Positions 24,000 to 32,153 of a stretch of DNA of 64,000 nt are shown piece by piece. Position 1 is the first letter of the stretch; every line of letters starts with the position of its first letter. Source of the DNA: Isoptericola peretonis. GTDB taxonomy: Bacteria > Actinomycetota > Actinomycetes > Actinomycetales > Cellulomonadaceae. Under the pieces are notes generated by a model. That model did not search any database. It was given only the letters and a program-made list of their open reading frames with translations, and was not told where the DNA came from. The stretch lies in contig JALQCY010000006.1 of the NCBI GenBank assembly GCA_023241745.1, positions 248,001 to 312,000 of the forward strand, written 5' to 3'. The position numbers were made by a program, and so were the translations under genes.

Positions 24000-24935
24000 A
24001 TGGCACGCATCTACGACGACGCGACGAAGCTCATCGGCCGCACCCCGCTCGTCCGGCTGGGCCGTCTCGCCGCCGGCCTCGACGCGACGGTCGTCGCGAA
24101 GCTCGAGTTCTACAACCCGGCCAACTCCGTGAAGGACCGGATCGGCGTCTCGATCATCGACGCCGCGGAGGCCTCGGGCGCCCTGCAGCCGGGCGGCACG
24201 ATCGTCGAGGGCACCTCCGGCAACACCGGCATCGCGCTCGCCTGGGTGGGCGCCGCGCGCGGCTACAAGGTGGTCCTCGCGATGCCCGAGACGATGTCGA
24301 AGGAGCGCCGCGCCCTGCTGCGGGCCTACGGGGCCGAGCTGGTGCTCACCCCCGGCGCCGAGGGCATGAAGGGCGCGGTGGCCGCGGCCGAGAAGATCGC
24401 CTCCGAGCGCCCCGGGGCGATCCTCGCCCGCCAGTTCGCCAACGAGGCCAACCCGAAGGTGCACCGCGAGACCACGGCCGAGGAGATCTGGGCCGACACC
24501 GACGGCGAGGTCGACGTCGTCGTGGCCGGCATCGGCACCGGCGGCACGATCACGGGCGTCGGGCAGGTGCTCAAGGAGCGCAAGCCCGAGGTGCGGATCG
24601 TCGCGGTGGAGCCCGCCGAGTCGCCCATCCTCAACGGTGGCAACCCGGGCCCGCACAAGATCCAGGGGCTCGGGGCCAACTTCGTGCCCGAGATCCTCGA
24701 CAGGACGGCGTACGACGAGGTCATCGACGTGGACGCCGAGACGTCGGTCGAGCTCGCCCGGCGGGCGGCGAAGGAGGAGGGCCTGCTGGTCGGCATCTCC
24801 TCGGGCGCCGCGATCGCCGGTGCGCTGGAGGTGGCCAAGCGGCCCGAGAACGCCGGCAAGCTGATCGTCGTCGTCATCCCCGACTTCGGCGAGCGGTACC
24901 TGTCGACGATCCTGTACTCGGACCTGCTGGACTGA
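24000..24935 (+). CDS. cysK: Cysteine synthase A (O-acetylserine sulfhydrylase)
   Basis: The 311-residue PLP enzyme makes cysteine from O-acetylserine and sulfide. The PLP lysine is in NPANSVKDRIG near residue 44. The substrate loop is VEGTSGNTGIALAW near residue 70. The PLP-phosphate loop is GIGTGGTITG near residue 180. ATG at 24000 has GAGAAGGAAC upstream. It is followed 1 nt later by cysE, so the last two steps of cysteine synthesis are in one operon. A leader ORF with Cys codons precedes it. Confidence 0.96.
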   Translation: MARIYDDATKLIGRTPLVRLGRLAAGLDATVVAKLEFYNPANSVKDRIGVSIIDAAEASGALQPGGTIVEGTSGNTGIALAWVGAARGYKVVLAMPETMSKERRALLRAYGAELVLTPGAEGMKGAVAAAEKIASERPGAILARQFANEANPKVHRETTAEEIWADTDGEVDVVVAGIGTGGTITGVGQVLKERKPEVRIVAVEPAESPILNGGNPGPHKIQGLGANFVPEILDRTAYDEVIDVDAETSVELARRAAKEEGLLVGISSGAAIAGALEVAKRPENAGKLIVVVIPDFGERYLSTILYSDLLD

Positions 24936-24936
24936 C

Positions 24937-25611
24937 GTGCCGAGCCCTCGTACCGCGCCCGCCGGCGACCACGGCCCGGACGGCGACGTCGACCACCCCA
25001 TGCCCGCCGGGCACCGGCCCGGGTTGCGGCACCTGCTCGAGATCCTCGCAGAGGACCTCGAGGCGGCGCACGCGCACGACCCGGCGGCGCGGTCGCGGTT
25101 CGAGGTCGCCCTCGGGTACCCGGGCGTGCACGCCGTGTGGGCGCACCGGGTCACGCACCGCATGTGGCACAAGCCGGCCCTGCGGCTGCCCGCCCGGCTG
25201 CTGTCGCAGGTCGCCCGCTGGATCACGGGGATCGAGATCCACCCGGGGGCGCGGATCGGCCGCCGGCTGTTCATCGACCACGGCATGGGGGTGGTGATCG
25301 GGCAGACGGCGGTCGTCGGCGACGACTGCGTGCTGTTCCACGGGTCCACGCTCGGCGGCCGGTCCATGACGCGGGGCAAGCGGCACCCGACGCTCGGCGA
25401 CCGGGTGATGGTGGGTGCCGGGGCCAAGATCCTGGGCCCGCTGTGGATCGGCGACGACGCGCAGATCGGCGCGAACGCCGTCGTCACCCACGACGTGCCC
25501 ACGGGCATGGTGGCGGTGGGCGTCCCCGCCCACGCACGCGCCCCCGGCCACCGGCCCGACCACGGACAGCACGTCGAGGACGCGTCGGAGCTGCTCGAGT
25601 ACGTCATCTGA
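24937..25611 (+). CDS. cysE: Serine O-acetyltransferase
   Basis: CysE acetylates serine to O-acetylserine, the CysK substrate. The 224-residue protein has a helical N-domain and a left-handed beta-helix with hexapeptide repeats (IEIHPGARIGRRLFIDHGMGVVIGQTAVVGDDC, with the catalytic His). The short EpsC-like form lacks the long N-domain of E. coli CysE. GTG at 24937 starts 1 nt after cysK and gives an N-terminal extension; ATG at 25000 is an alternative start. The usual C-terminal Ile that docks into CysK is present, as the protein ends EYVI. Confidence 0.93.
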   Translation: MPSPRTAPAGDHGPDGDVDHPMPAGHRPGLRHLLEILAEDLEAAHAHDPAARSRFEVALGYPGVHAVWAHRVTHRMWHKPALRLPARLLSQVARWITGIEIHPGARIGRRLFIDHGMGVVIGQTAVVGDDCVLFHGSTLGGRSMTRGKRHPTLGDRVMVGAGAKILGPLWIGDDAQIGANAVVTHDVPTGMVAVGVPAHARAPGHRPDHGQHVEDASELLEYVI

Positions 25612-25622
25612 GACGCACGGCC

Positions 25623-25673
25623 CGGCGACGGCCCGCGACCCCGGCACCTGCCGGAGGACGCGGGCCGTCGCCG
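25623..25673 (+). terminator. Hairpin terminator of the cysK-cysE operon
   Basis: Perfect 15-bp arms at 25623-25637 and 25659-25673 begin 12 nt after the cysE stop. The loop is 21 nt and there is no U-tract. Confidence 0.8.
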
Positions 25674-25689
25674 TCTCCCCTCCGAAGTC

Positions 25690-25718
25690 TGTTCTATTAG
25701 TAGTAGAACAACTATGCT
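25690..25718. promoter_or_regulatory. GntR operator and leaderless promoter
   Basis: TGTTCTA (25690-25696) and TAGAACA (25704-25710) are perfect 7-bp arms spaced by 7 nt. TATGCT (25713-25718) is a -10 hexamer exactly 6 nt before the gntR ATG at 25725. The operator therefore covers the -35 region. This is a local A+T-rich island in an otherwise G+C-rich region. Confidence 0.75.
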
Positions 25719-25724
25719 TCTCGC

Positions 25725-26081
25725 ATGATGTGGCGGATCGACCCGGCGAGCGACGAGCCGCTCTACGCCCAGCTGGTGACCCAGGTGCGGCTCGCCGTCG
25801 CGCACGGGGAGCTGAGGCCGGGCGAGCGGCTGCCCGCCGCCCGCGAGCTGGCGACGTCGCTCGACCTCAACATGCACACCGTCCTGCGCGCGTACCAGGT
25901 GCTGCGCGACGACGGCACCGTCGAGCTGCGGCGCGGCCGTGGCGCGGTCGTCGCGGCCGCGCCATGGCCCGACCTCGCCGCCGTCGAGCGCGCGGTCGCC
26001 GACCTGGCCACCGCCGCTCGTCGCGCGGGGCTGTCCCCCGAGACCACCACCACCCTCGTCAAGGAGGCGATGAGCCGATGA
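25725..26081 (+). CDS. GntR family regulator, YtrA type
   Basis: The 118-residue protein is nearly all winged helix-turn-helix: EPLYAQLVTQVRLAVAHGELRPGERLPAARELATSLDLNMHTVLRAYQVLRDDGTVELRRGRGAVV. The short C-terminal helix (about 80-118) has no effector domain, which is the YtrA subfamily. ATG at 25725 follows TATGCT by 6 nt, so the start is leaderless. Its stop overlaps the next gene by 4 nt (ATGA). YtrA-type regulators usually repress their own operon with a membrane partner, which fits here. Confidence 0.9.
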   Translation: MMWRIDPASDEPLYAQLVTQVRLAVAHGELRPGERLPAARELATSLDLNMHTVLRAYQVLRDDGTVELRRGRGAVVAAAPWPDLAAVERAVADLATAARRAGLSPETTTTLVKEAMSR

Positions 26082-27112
26082 CCACCACTCCCCCGGACGG
26101 CGCACCGGCGGGCCACGGCACGGACGCGGCCTGGCGGCCCCGGGCCCGCCGCGCGACGGCCTGGAGCTCGCTGGCCGCAGTGATCCTGGCCCTCGGGGCG
26201 GCGGCGATCGCCTGGTCCTGGCGGGACCAGCTGCCGGACCGCGTCGCGTCGCACTGGAGCGGCAGCGGCGCACCGGACGGGTTCATGGCCCCGATGACCT
26301 TCGCGCTGGTGGCGGTCGCGACGACGGTGGTGCTGTGCGCGCTCTTCGCGGCGATCGGCCTCTTCGCCGGGGCTTCCGCGTCCACGCGGCGGATCGCTGC
26401 CGCCGGCTGCGTCTGGTCGGGCGGCTTCCTGGCCGCGACCACGCTCGGCACGCTGGCCCCGCAGCGCGGTCTCGCCGACCCCTCTCAGGTGGAGCTCGGC
26501 GGGAGCACTCTGCTCCTGACCCTCCTGGTGCCGCTCGCGCCCGCCGTCCTCGCGGCGCTGCTCGTGCCGGGCGACCCGTCGACGCCGGCCACGGAGTCGG
26601 TGCCCGGCGACGCGCCGCGCGCCGTCGTGCGCGACGGGGAGCGCGCCGTCTGGCTGCAGCGGACGACCGGCGGGACCGGGCTCGCCGTCGGCGTGGTGGC
26701 CGTCCTGGGGACCGCCGTGCTCGCGATCACGACCGGCGAGCCGACGATGCTGGTGGTCCCCGCCGTGCTCGCCCTGACCTTCGTGGCGATGTTCGCCTTC
26801 ACCGTGCGCGTCGACGCCACGGGCCTCACGGTGCGCTCCACTGCGGGTTGGCCCGGCACGCACGTGCCGGCCGACGAGGTGGTCCGGGCGTCCGTGGCGC
26901 GCGTGAGCCCGCTGCGCGAGTTCGGGGGCTGGGGCTGGCGCATCGCCCGCGACGGGCGCGTCGGGGTGGTGCTGCGCGCCGGCGAGGCGCTGCTGGTCGA
27001 GCGCACGGGCGGCAGGTCGTTCACCGTGACCGTCGACGACGCCGCGACCGCCGCGGCGCTGCTCAACACGATGGCCGACCGGGCCCGCGGGCAGGGCGTC
27101 GCCCGGGGGTAG
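26078..27112 (+). CDS. DUF1648-containing membrane protein
   Basis: The 344-residue protein begins with a membrane segment and a DUF1648 motif (WSWRDQLPDRVASHWSGSGAPDGF). Further hydrophobic segments lie at about 70-95, 105-120, 135-160 and 205-245, followed by a soluble C-terminal domain of about 90 residues. DUF1648 proteins often pair with YtrA-type GntR regulators, and the function is unknown. ATG overlaps the gntR stop by 4 nt, so translation is coupled. It is probably a membrane sensor or immunity-like component, but this is speculation. Confidence 0.85.
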   Translation: MTTTPPDGAPAGHGTDAAWRPRARRATAWSSLAAVILALGAAAIAWSWRDQLPDRVASHWSGSGAPDGFMAPMTFALVAVATTVVLCALFAAIGLFAGASASTRRIAAAGCVWSGGFLAATTLGTLAPQRGLADPSQVELGGSTLLLTLLVPLAPAVLAALLVPGDPSTPATESVPGDAPRAVVRDGERAVWLQRTTGGTGLAVGVVAVLGTAVLAITTGEPTMLVVPAVLALTFVAMFAFTVRVDATGLTVRSTAGWPGTHVPADEVVRASVARVSPLREFGGWGWRIARDGRVGVVLRAGEALLVERTGGRSFTVTVDDAATAAALLNTMADRARGQGVARG

Positions 27113-27119
27113 CGGCCGC

Positions 27120-27515
27120 TCACCCGAGCAGGTCGCGGCGGGCTTCGGCGAGCGCCGCGGGCGCCTGGGCGAACCAGGCGTCCACGACGAGCTCGCGCAG
27201 CAGGGCCTCCTCGACCTCGTCGAGCCGGACGAGGACGGCCGGGAAACCGTCGAGGTGCGGGATGGTGAGACACACCCCGGGATGGGCGGCGAGCACCGCC
27301 TCCTTGTCCTGGAGGTCCTCGGTGGACAGGGCGAGGATCGCCCCCGCGGGGACGGGCTCGTCACCGAAGCGCCGCACGTCCGCCTTGCTGAACGGCCGCT
27401 CCCAGGCGAACGCCTTCCCGCGCACGGCCCACGTGCGCTGCCCGCGGTAGCGCGCGCCCTCGGTCACCTCGGGCAGCGCCGTCGCGAGGCGCGCGACGTC
27501 GTCGTAGGTGGGCAC
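27120..27515 (-). CDS. MmcQ/YjbR family protein
   Basis: The 131-residue protein has the YjbR fold, a small DNA-binding-like alpha/beta domain of unclear function. Matching pieces are VARLATALPEVTEGARYRGQRTWAVRGKAFAWERPF and AVLVRLDEVEEALLRELVVDAWFAQAP. GTG at 27515 follows TACCGT (minus strand, 27522-27527) by 6 nt, a leaderless start. It is divergent from the LLM oxidoreductase gene. Confidence 0.82.
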   Translation of the reverse strand: MPTYDDVARLATALPEVTEGARYRGQRTWAVRGKAFAWERPFSKADVRRFGDEPVPAGAILALSTEDLQDKEAVLAAHPGVCLTIPHLDGFPAVLVRLDEVEEALLRELVVDAWFAQAPAALAEARRDLLG

Positions 27516-27559
27516 CCCCCGACGGTACGACCGCCGGTCCGGGCTCGGCTAGGGTGGGC

Positions 27560-27594
27560 CGCGGTATCCGAGACGCCGGGTCTCGGATACCGCG
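27560..27594. repeat. Perfect 14-bp inverted repeat in front of an LLM oxidoreductase gene
   Basis: Arms at 27560-27573 and 27581-27594 (CGCGGTATCCGAGA and its complement) enclose CGCCGGG. TAGGGT at 27550-27555 is a possible -10, so the repeat would begin at about the transcription start. It could be an operator or a 5' UTR stem-loop; it is too far from any upstream gene end in sense orientation to be a terminator. Confidence 0.7.
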
Positions 27595-27623
27595 TCCCGA
27601 CTCGACGAGGAGCACCCCGCCCC

Positions 27624-28769
27624 ATGAGCACCCTGCGCATCGGCATCCAGACCGGCTACTGGTCCCGCAAGCCCCCGAAGGGCATCGTCCCCGCCCTGGT
27701 CGCGGCCGAGGCGCTGGGCCTCGACTCGGTGTGGACGGCGGAGGCCTACGGGTCGGACGCGTTCACGCCGCTCGCCTGGTGGGGGTCGCGCACCCGCCGC
27801 CTGCGGCTCGGCACCGGCATCGCGCAGATGGCCGCCCGCACCCCGACGGCCACCGCCATGCAGGCGATCACGCTCGACCACCTCTCCGGGGGCCGCTTCG
27901 TGCTGGGCCTCGGGGCGTCCGGCCCGCAGGTCGTCGAGGGCTGGTACGGACAGCCGTACCGCCGCCCCCTCGCACGCACCCGCGAGTACGTGGACGTCGT
28001 GCGGCAGGTCTTCGCGCGGGAGCGCCCCGTGGCGGCGGACGGCGAGTTCTTCCGCCTCCCGCTCCCCGCCGACGCGCCCGGAGCCACCGGTCTCGGCAAG
28101 GCGCTCAAGCCGACCGTCCACCCCCGGCGCCAGGACATCCCCATCGTGCTCGCCGCGCAGGGGCCCAAGAACGTGGCCCTGGCGGCGGAGATCGCCGACG
28201 GCTGGATGGCGGGCTTCTACGCCCCCCGCGGCGACGCCGAGCACCGGGAGCTCCTCGCCTCCGGCTTCGCGCAGCGCGCCGACGAGCGGACCCCCGCGTC
28301 GCGGTTCGAGGTGCTCGCGACCGTGCCCGTCGTCGTGCGCGACGACGTCGAGGCCGCGGCCGACGTCATCCGCCCGCACATCGCCCTGTACGCGGGCGGC
28401 ATGGGGTCCAAGGAGGCCAACTTCCACAAGGCCTCGCTGGACCGCCTCGGCTACGCCGCCCAGCTCGACGAGGTGCAGGCGCTCTACCTCGCCGGCCGCA
28501 AGGAGGACGCGGCGCGCGCCGTGCCCACCGAGCTGGTCGAGGAGATCGCGCTCGTCGGCCCGGCGGAGAAGGTGGCCCGCGACCTGGCCCGCTGGGACGG
28601 GACGGCGCTGACCACCATGCTGCTGCAGGGCGACCCGTCCTCGATGCTCACCGTGCTCGCGGCCTCCCAGGCCGCCCGGAAGGACGCCGGCGGCGGCACG
28701 CCGCTGGGCGCTCGCGTCCGGTCCACCGCCGGGTCGTGGGCGGCGCGGGTGGCGCCGTCGAAGGCCTGA
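27624..28769 (+). CDS. LLM class F420-dependent oxidoreductase
   Basis: The 381-residue TIM-barrel enzyme has LLM features: IGIQTGYWSRKPPKG, LDSVWTAEAYGSDAFTPLAWWGSRT, GTGIAQMAARTPTATAMQAITLDHLSGGRFVLGLGASGPQVVEGWYG. This subgroup in actinobacteria uses F420; cofE at 7.0-7.8 kb shows that F420 is made. ATG at 27624 has GAGGAG upstream at a slightly long distance. A perfect inverted repeat precedes it. The substrate is unknown. Confidence 0.88.
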   Translation: MSTLRIGIQTGYWSRKPPKGIVPALVAAEALGLDSVWTAEAYGSDAFTPLAWWGSRTRRLRLGTGIAQMAARTPTATAMQAITLDHLSGGRFVLGLGASGPQVVEGWYGQPYRRPLARTREYVDVVRQVFARERPVAADGEFFRLPLPADAPGATGLGKALKPTVHPRRQDIPIVLAAQGPKNVALAAEIADGWMAGFYAPRGDAEHRELLASGFAQRADERTPASRFEVLATVPVVVRDDVEAAADVIRPHIALYAGGMGSKEANFHKASLDRLGYAAQLDEVQALYLAGRKEDAARAVPTELVEEIALVGPAEKVARDLARWDGTALTTMLLQGDPSSMLTVLAASQAARKDAGGGTPLGARVRSTAGSWAARVAPSKA

Positions 28770-28772
28770 CCG

Positions 28773-29183
28773 TCACGGCGCCTCGTCCTCGGGGAACCAG
28801 ACGGCGCGGCGCAGGTCCACCCGACGCCCGTCCCGGGTCAGCGGGCAGCCCTCGGCGCGCAGGGCGTCGAGGGCGGCGGTGAGGTGCCGGGCCGGCGGCG
28901 CGCCGGACGCGTTCACCACGCGCCACCACGGGACGGCGTGGTCGTCCTGCACCGGGCCGACCACGGCGGCGCCCGCCGGCACGAGGTGCGCGTAGCGGTC
29001 GCCCGAGCCGGCCATGACGTTCCCGACCTGCCGGGGCCCGCCCCGCCCGAGCCGCTCGCCGACGATCTCCGCGACGAGGCCGTACGTCATCGCGCGGCCC
29101 GACGGGATGCGGCGCACCAGGCCGAGCACCGCGGCGGCGTACTCGTCGGGGGCGTCCAGGGGCTCCTTGGGGGCGGCATGCAC
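28773..29183 (-). CDS. Alkyltransferase-like protein (ATL, MGMT fold without catalytic Cys)
   Basis: The 136-residue protein has the MGMT DNA-binding domain (VLGLVRRIPSGRAMTYGLVAEIVGERLGRGGPRQVGNVMAG with helix-turn-helix and Arg finger). Where methyltransferases have PCHRV, this one has PWWRVVNASG, so the acceptor Cys is Trp. ATL proteins bind O6-alkylguanine and hand it to nucleotide excision repair. TAGGGT (minus strand, 29191-29196) lies 7 nt before GTG 29183, which I take as a leaderless start; GTG at 29207 is an alternative. Confidence 0.85.
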   Translation of the reverse strand: MHAAPKEPLDAPDEYAAAVLGLVRRIPSGRAMTYGLVAEIVGERLGRGGPRQVGNVMAGSGDRYAHLVPAGAAVVGPVQDDHAVPWWRVVNASGAPPARHLTAALDALRAEGCPLTRDGRRVDLRRAVWFPEDEAP

Positions 29184-29259
29184 ACCGGCGACCCTACGGC
29201 CAGGCACCGACCGGCGAAATGCGCTGGCAGCGCCGTGCCCGGCGCGCGACCATCGGGCC

Positions 29260-30588
29260 GTGACCTTCCACCGCCCCCGCTCCGCCCCGCCCGCCGGTTA
29301 CCGCCTCCGCCGGCTCACCGCCGACGACCGGCGCGCCCTGCTCGACCTCGACACCTGGGCCTTCCCCGACCCGCACTCCGTCGACGAGTTCGAGGCCCTC
29401 GCGCTGCCCCTCACGTGGGAGCGGACGGTGGGCGTCGAGCCGGACGACGGCGCGGGCGCGACGCCGGGCCCCGCCGGCTCCGGGGAGCTGGCCGCGCTCC
29501 ATGCCTCCTACCCGTTCGCCGAGTTCCCCGTCCCCGGCGCCGCGCTGCCGACGGCGGGCCTGACCTGGGTGGGCGTGCACCCGCAGCACCGCCGCCGCGG
29601 GCTCCTCACGGCGATGATCGACCACCACCTGGAGCGCTGCCGCGAGCGCGGGGAGGCCCTGTCCGCCCTGTTCGCCGCCGAGACCGCCATCTACGGCCGG
29701 TTCGGTTACGGCAAGGCCGCGGACGACCTGCGCCTGACCGTCCCCCGCGGTGCGGCCCTGCGCGACGTGCCGGGTGCGGACGCGCACACCGTGCGCATCG
29801 AGCACGCGGACCGCACGCGGCACGGCGACCTCGTCGCGCGCCTGCACCGCGCGCCCGGGCTCCCGACGGCACCGGGCGGGATCAACCGCCCCGGCTGGGC
29901 CACGCGGGAGACCGAGGAGCTCTGGAGCAGCTACTGGTCCGACCCGAAGACCTTCCGCACCGGCGGCCGCGAGTCCCTGCGGATCGTCGTCGTGGAGCGC
30001 GACGGCGAGCCCCGCGGGTACGCCGTCTTCCGGCGCTCCCTCGACTGGCAGGTGACCGGGCCTCGCGGCACGGTGCACGCGGGCGAGGTCGTGGCGCTCG
30101 ACGCCGCGGCGGCGCGGGCCCTGTGGGGCGTGCTGCTCGACCTCGACCTCATGAGCTCCACCGAGCCGTTCCTGCTCCCGGTGGACGACGCGGTCACGAG
30201 CCTCCTGGTCGACCCGCGGGCGGCGGCACCCCGGGTCGCGGACAACGTGTGGGTGCGCGTCGTCGACGTCCGGGCCGCGCTCGCGGGCCGCCGCTACCAG
30301 GCGGACGTCGACGTCGTCCTCGGCGTCGCCGACGCGCGGCTGCCCGACAACGCCGGCTCGTGGCGGCTCCGGGCGCCGGCGTTCGGCGAGGCGACGTGCG
30401 AGCGCACGGACGACGCCCCCGACGTGGAGCTCGACGTCCGCGAGCTGGGCGCCGCGTACCTCGGCGGGACGTCGCTCGCCGCGCTGGCGGAGGCCGGACT
30501 CGTCACCGAGCGGACGCCGGGCACGCTCGCCCGGGCGAGCGCAGCCCTCGGCTGGCCCCTCGCGCCGGCCTGCGGCTGGGTGTTCTGA
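29260..30588 (+). CDS. Eis-like GNAT family N-acetyltransferase
   Basis: The 442-residue protein has the three-part Eis layout: a GNAT domain (1-160, with VGVHPQHRRRGLLTAMIDHHLE as the acetyl-CoA loop), a second GNAT-like domain and a sterol-carrier-like C-terminal domain. The C-terminus ends WVF, consistent with the terminal carboxylate role known for Eis. Mycobacterial Eis acetylates aminoglycosides and proteins; substrates here are unknown. GTG at 29260 follows a GACCAT hexamer by 6 nt, a weak leaderless signal. Confidence 0.85.
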   Translation: MTFHRPRSAPPAGYRLRRLTADDRRALLDLDTWAFPDPHSVDEFEALALPLTWERTVGVEPDDGAGATPGPAGSGELAALHASYPFAEFPVPGAALPTAGLTWVGVHPQHRRRGLLTAMIDHHLERCRERGEALSALFAAETAIYGRFGYGKAADDLRLTVPRGAALRDVPGADAHTVRIEHADRTRHGDLVARLHRAPGLPTAPGGINRPGWATRETEELWSSYWSDPKTFRTGGRESLRIVVVERDGEPRGYAVFRRSLDWQVTGPRGTVHAGEVVALDAAAARALWGVLLDLDLMSSTEPFLLPVDDAVTSLLVDPRAAAPRVADNVWVRVVDVRAALAGRRYQADVDVVLGVADARLPDNAGSWRLRAPAFGEATCERTDDAPDVELDVRELGAAYLGGTSLAALAEAGLVTERTPGTLARASAALGWPLAPACGWVF

Positions 30589-30606
30589 GCCGTCTCCCGG
30601 CGGGGC

Positions 30607-31620
30607 TCAGACCTGGCAGGCCCCGCACCAGAAGAGGTTGCGCCCGGCGAGCTCCTTGGTGAGCACCGGAGCGCCGCAGACCCGACAGGGCAGGCCGTCG
30701 CGGTGGTAGACGTAGAACGACGCGTCGCGCGGCACGGCGTCGGCGTCCCCGTCGGTGTTCTGGCGCGTGACGCGGCCGCCTCCGCCGTCCGGGACGCGAT
30801 GCTCCGGGCGGGTCGTGACGATCGCGCCCGTGGCGGCGCCGTCGCGCATGAGGACGACGAGGTCGTCCCAGATCGCGGCGAGCGCCGCGGCGGGCACGTC
30901 GCGACCCGGACGCAGCGGGTCCACCCCGGCCCGGAAGAGGGCCTCCGCCCGGTAGATGTTGCCGACGCCCGCGATCACCGCCTGGTCCATGAGCTGCTGG
31001 CCGACGGGCACGCGCGAGCGTCGTACGCGCTCGACGAACGCCGTGCGGGGGGCGTCGCCGTCGTCCTCACCCCACGGGGCGTCCTCGTGGGGGGTCCGAG
31101 AACCCGCCCGGATCGGGTCCGGCCCGAGCCGCGCCTCGACGGCGGCCTTCTCCGCGCCGGTGAGCACCTCGCACGCCGTCGGACCGGTGAGGTCCGCGAC
31201 GGCGTGCGCGCCGACCAGCCGCAGGCGCACCGCCCCGCGCGGGGCGGGGGGTACCCACGCGCCGGCCCCCGCGTCCGGACCCGGGGCGTCCTCGTCCGGC
31301 GTCGACTCCCGCTCGCCGATGCGGCGGCGGGGCGCACCGATCGCGTGCACGACGTCGGCGCTGCCGTCGCCGGCGAACGTCCACGCGCCGTAGAGGCCCA
31401 GGTGCACGCGGAGCCAGCGCACGTCGTCGTGGGACCCGCCGGGCGCGAAGGCGCAGAAGAGCTGCTTGCCCCACGCCTCGGCGGTCACCATCCGGTGGCC
31501 GTCGAGCAGCGCGGCGCCGCCCGCGAACCGCCCCTGCGGGCTGGACACGGCGAGCACCTGCCCGCCGAACAGCGCGTCCAGGGCCCGGGCGAGGCGGTGG
31601 ACGGTGTGCCCCTCGGGCAC
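30607..31620 (-). CDS. DNA glycosylase/AP lyase, Nei (endonuclease VIII) type
   Basis: The 337-residue enzyme starts PEGHTVHRLARALD after the initiator; the N-terminal Pro-Glu pair is the catalytic pair of the Fpg/Nei family and the GHTVHR form marks the Nei2 type. The helix-two-turn-helix is QLMDQAVIAGVGNIYRAEALFRAG. The zinc finger CRVCGAP...FWCGACQV ends the protein. It removes oxidised bases. A roughly 60-residue Asp/Gly/Pro-rich insertion near 110-140 is unusual. GTG at 31620 is 1 nt after the rpiB stop, so the two form an operon. Confidence 0.92.
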   Translation of the reverse strand: MPEGHTVHRLARALDALFGGQVLAVSSPQGRFAGGAALLDGHRMVTAEAWGKQLFCAFAPGGSHDDVRWLRVHLGLYGAWTFAGDGSADVVHAIGAPRRRIGERESTPDEDAPGPDAGAGAWVPPAPRGAVRLRLVGAHAVADLTGPTACEVLTGAEKAAVEARLGPDPIRAGSRTPHEDAPWGEDDGDAPRTAFVERVRRSRVPVGQQLMDQAVIAGVGNIYRAEALFRAGVDPLRPGRDVPAAALAAIWDDLVVLMRDGAATGAIVTTRPEHRVPDGGGGRVTRQNTDGDADAVPRDASFYVYHRDGLPCRVCGAPVLTKELAGRNLFWCGACQV

Positions 31621-31621
31621 G

Positions 31622-32089
31622 TCAGTCGATCGTGGAGACGTCGTGCGTCGCCTCGTAGCGGGCGACCTTGTCGATGCGGCGCTGGTGGCGGGCGTCGCCG
31701 CTGAACGGCTCGGCCACGAACGCCTCGACGAACGACGTCGCCTCCTCGAGGCTGTGCATGCGGCCGCCGACGGCGATGACGTTCGCGTCGTTGTGCTGCC
31801 GGCCGAGCTTCGCCGTCTCGAGCGACCAGGCCAGGACGGCGCGCACGCCGACCACCTTGTTCGCGGCGATCTGCTCCCCGTTGCCGGACCCGCCGATGAC
31901 GATGCCGAGCGACCCCGGGTCGGCGACGACGGCCTCCCCTGCGGCGGCGCAGACGGCCGGGTAGTCGTCCTGCGCGTCGTACTCGTGCGCCCCGTGGTCG
32001 ACGACGTCGTGCCCGGCGGCGCGCAGGTGGTCGACGAGGTGGGTCTTGAGCTCGAATCCGGCGTGATCGGCGGCGATGTGCAGACGCAT
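31622..32089 (-). CDS. rpiB: Ribose-5-phosphate isomerase B
   Basis: The 155-residue enzyme interconverts ribose 5-phosphate and ribulose 5-phosphate. Family motifs are RLHIAADHAGFELK at the start and GIVIGGSGNGEQIAANKVVGVRAVLAW. The SGNGEQ region holds the Glu that serves as base in mycobacterial RpiB in place of Cys. His residues in QHNDANVIAVGGRMHS also match. ATG at 32089 has GGGGGAG upstream. It is followed by the nei-type gene. Confidence 0.93.
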   Translation of the reverse strand: MRLHIAADHAGFELKTHLVDHLRAAGHDVVDHGAHEYDAQDDYPAVCAAAGEAVVADPGSLGIVIGGSGNGEQIAANKVVGVRAVLAWSLETAKLGRQHNDANVIAVGGRMHSLEEATSFVEAFVAEPFSGDARHQRRIDKVARYEATHDVSTID

Positions 32090-32153
32090 GGGGAACATTC
32101 TCCCCCACCCGCGCACCGCACCGCGCGTGGGCGGGGCGCCGTAGGGTGACGCC

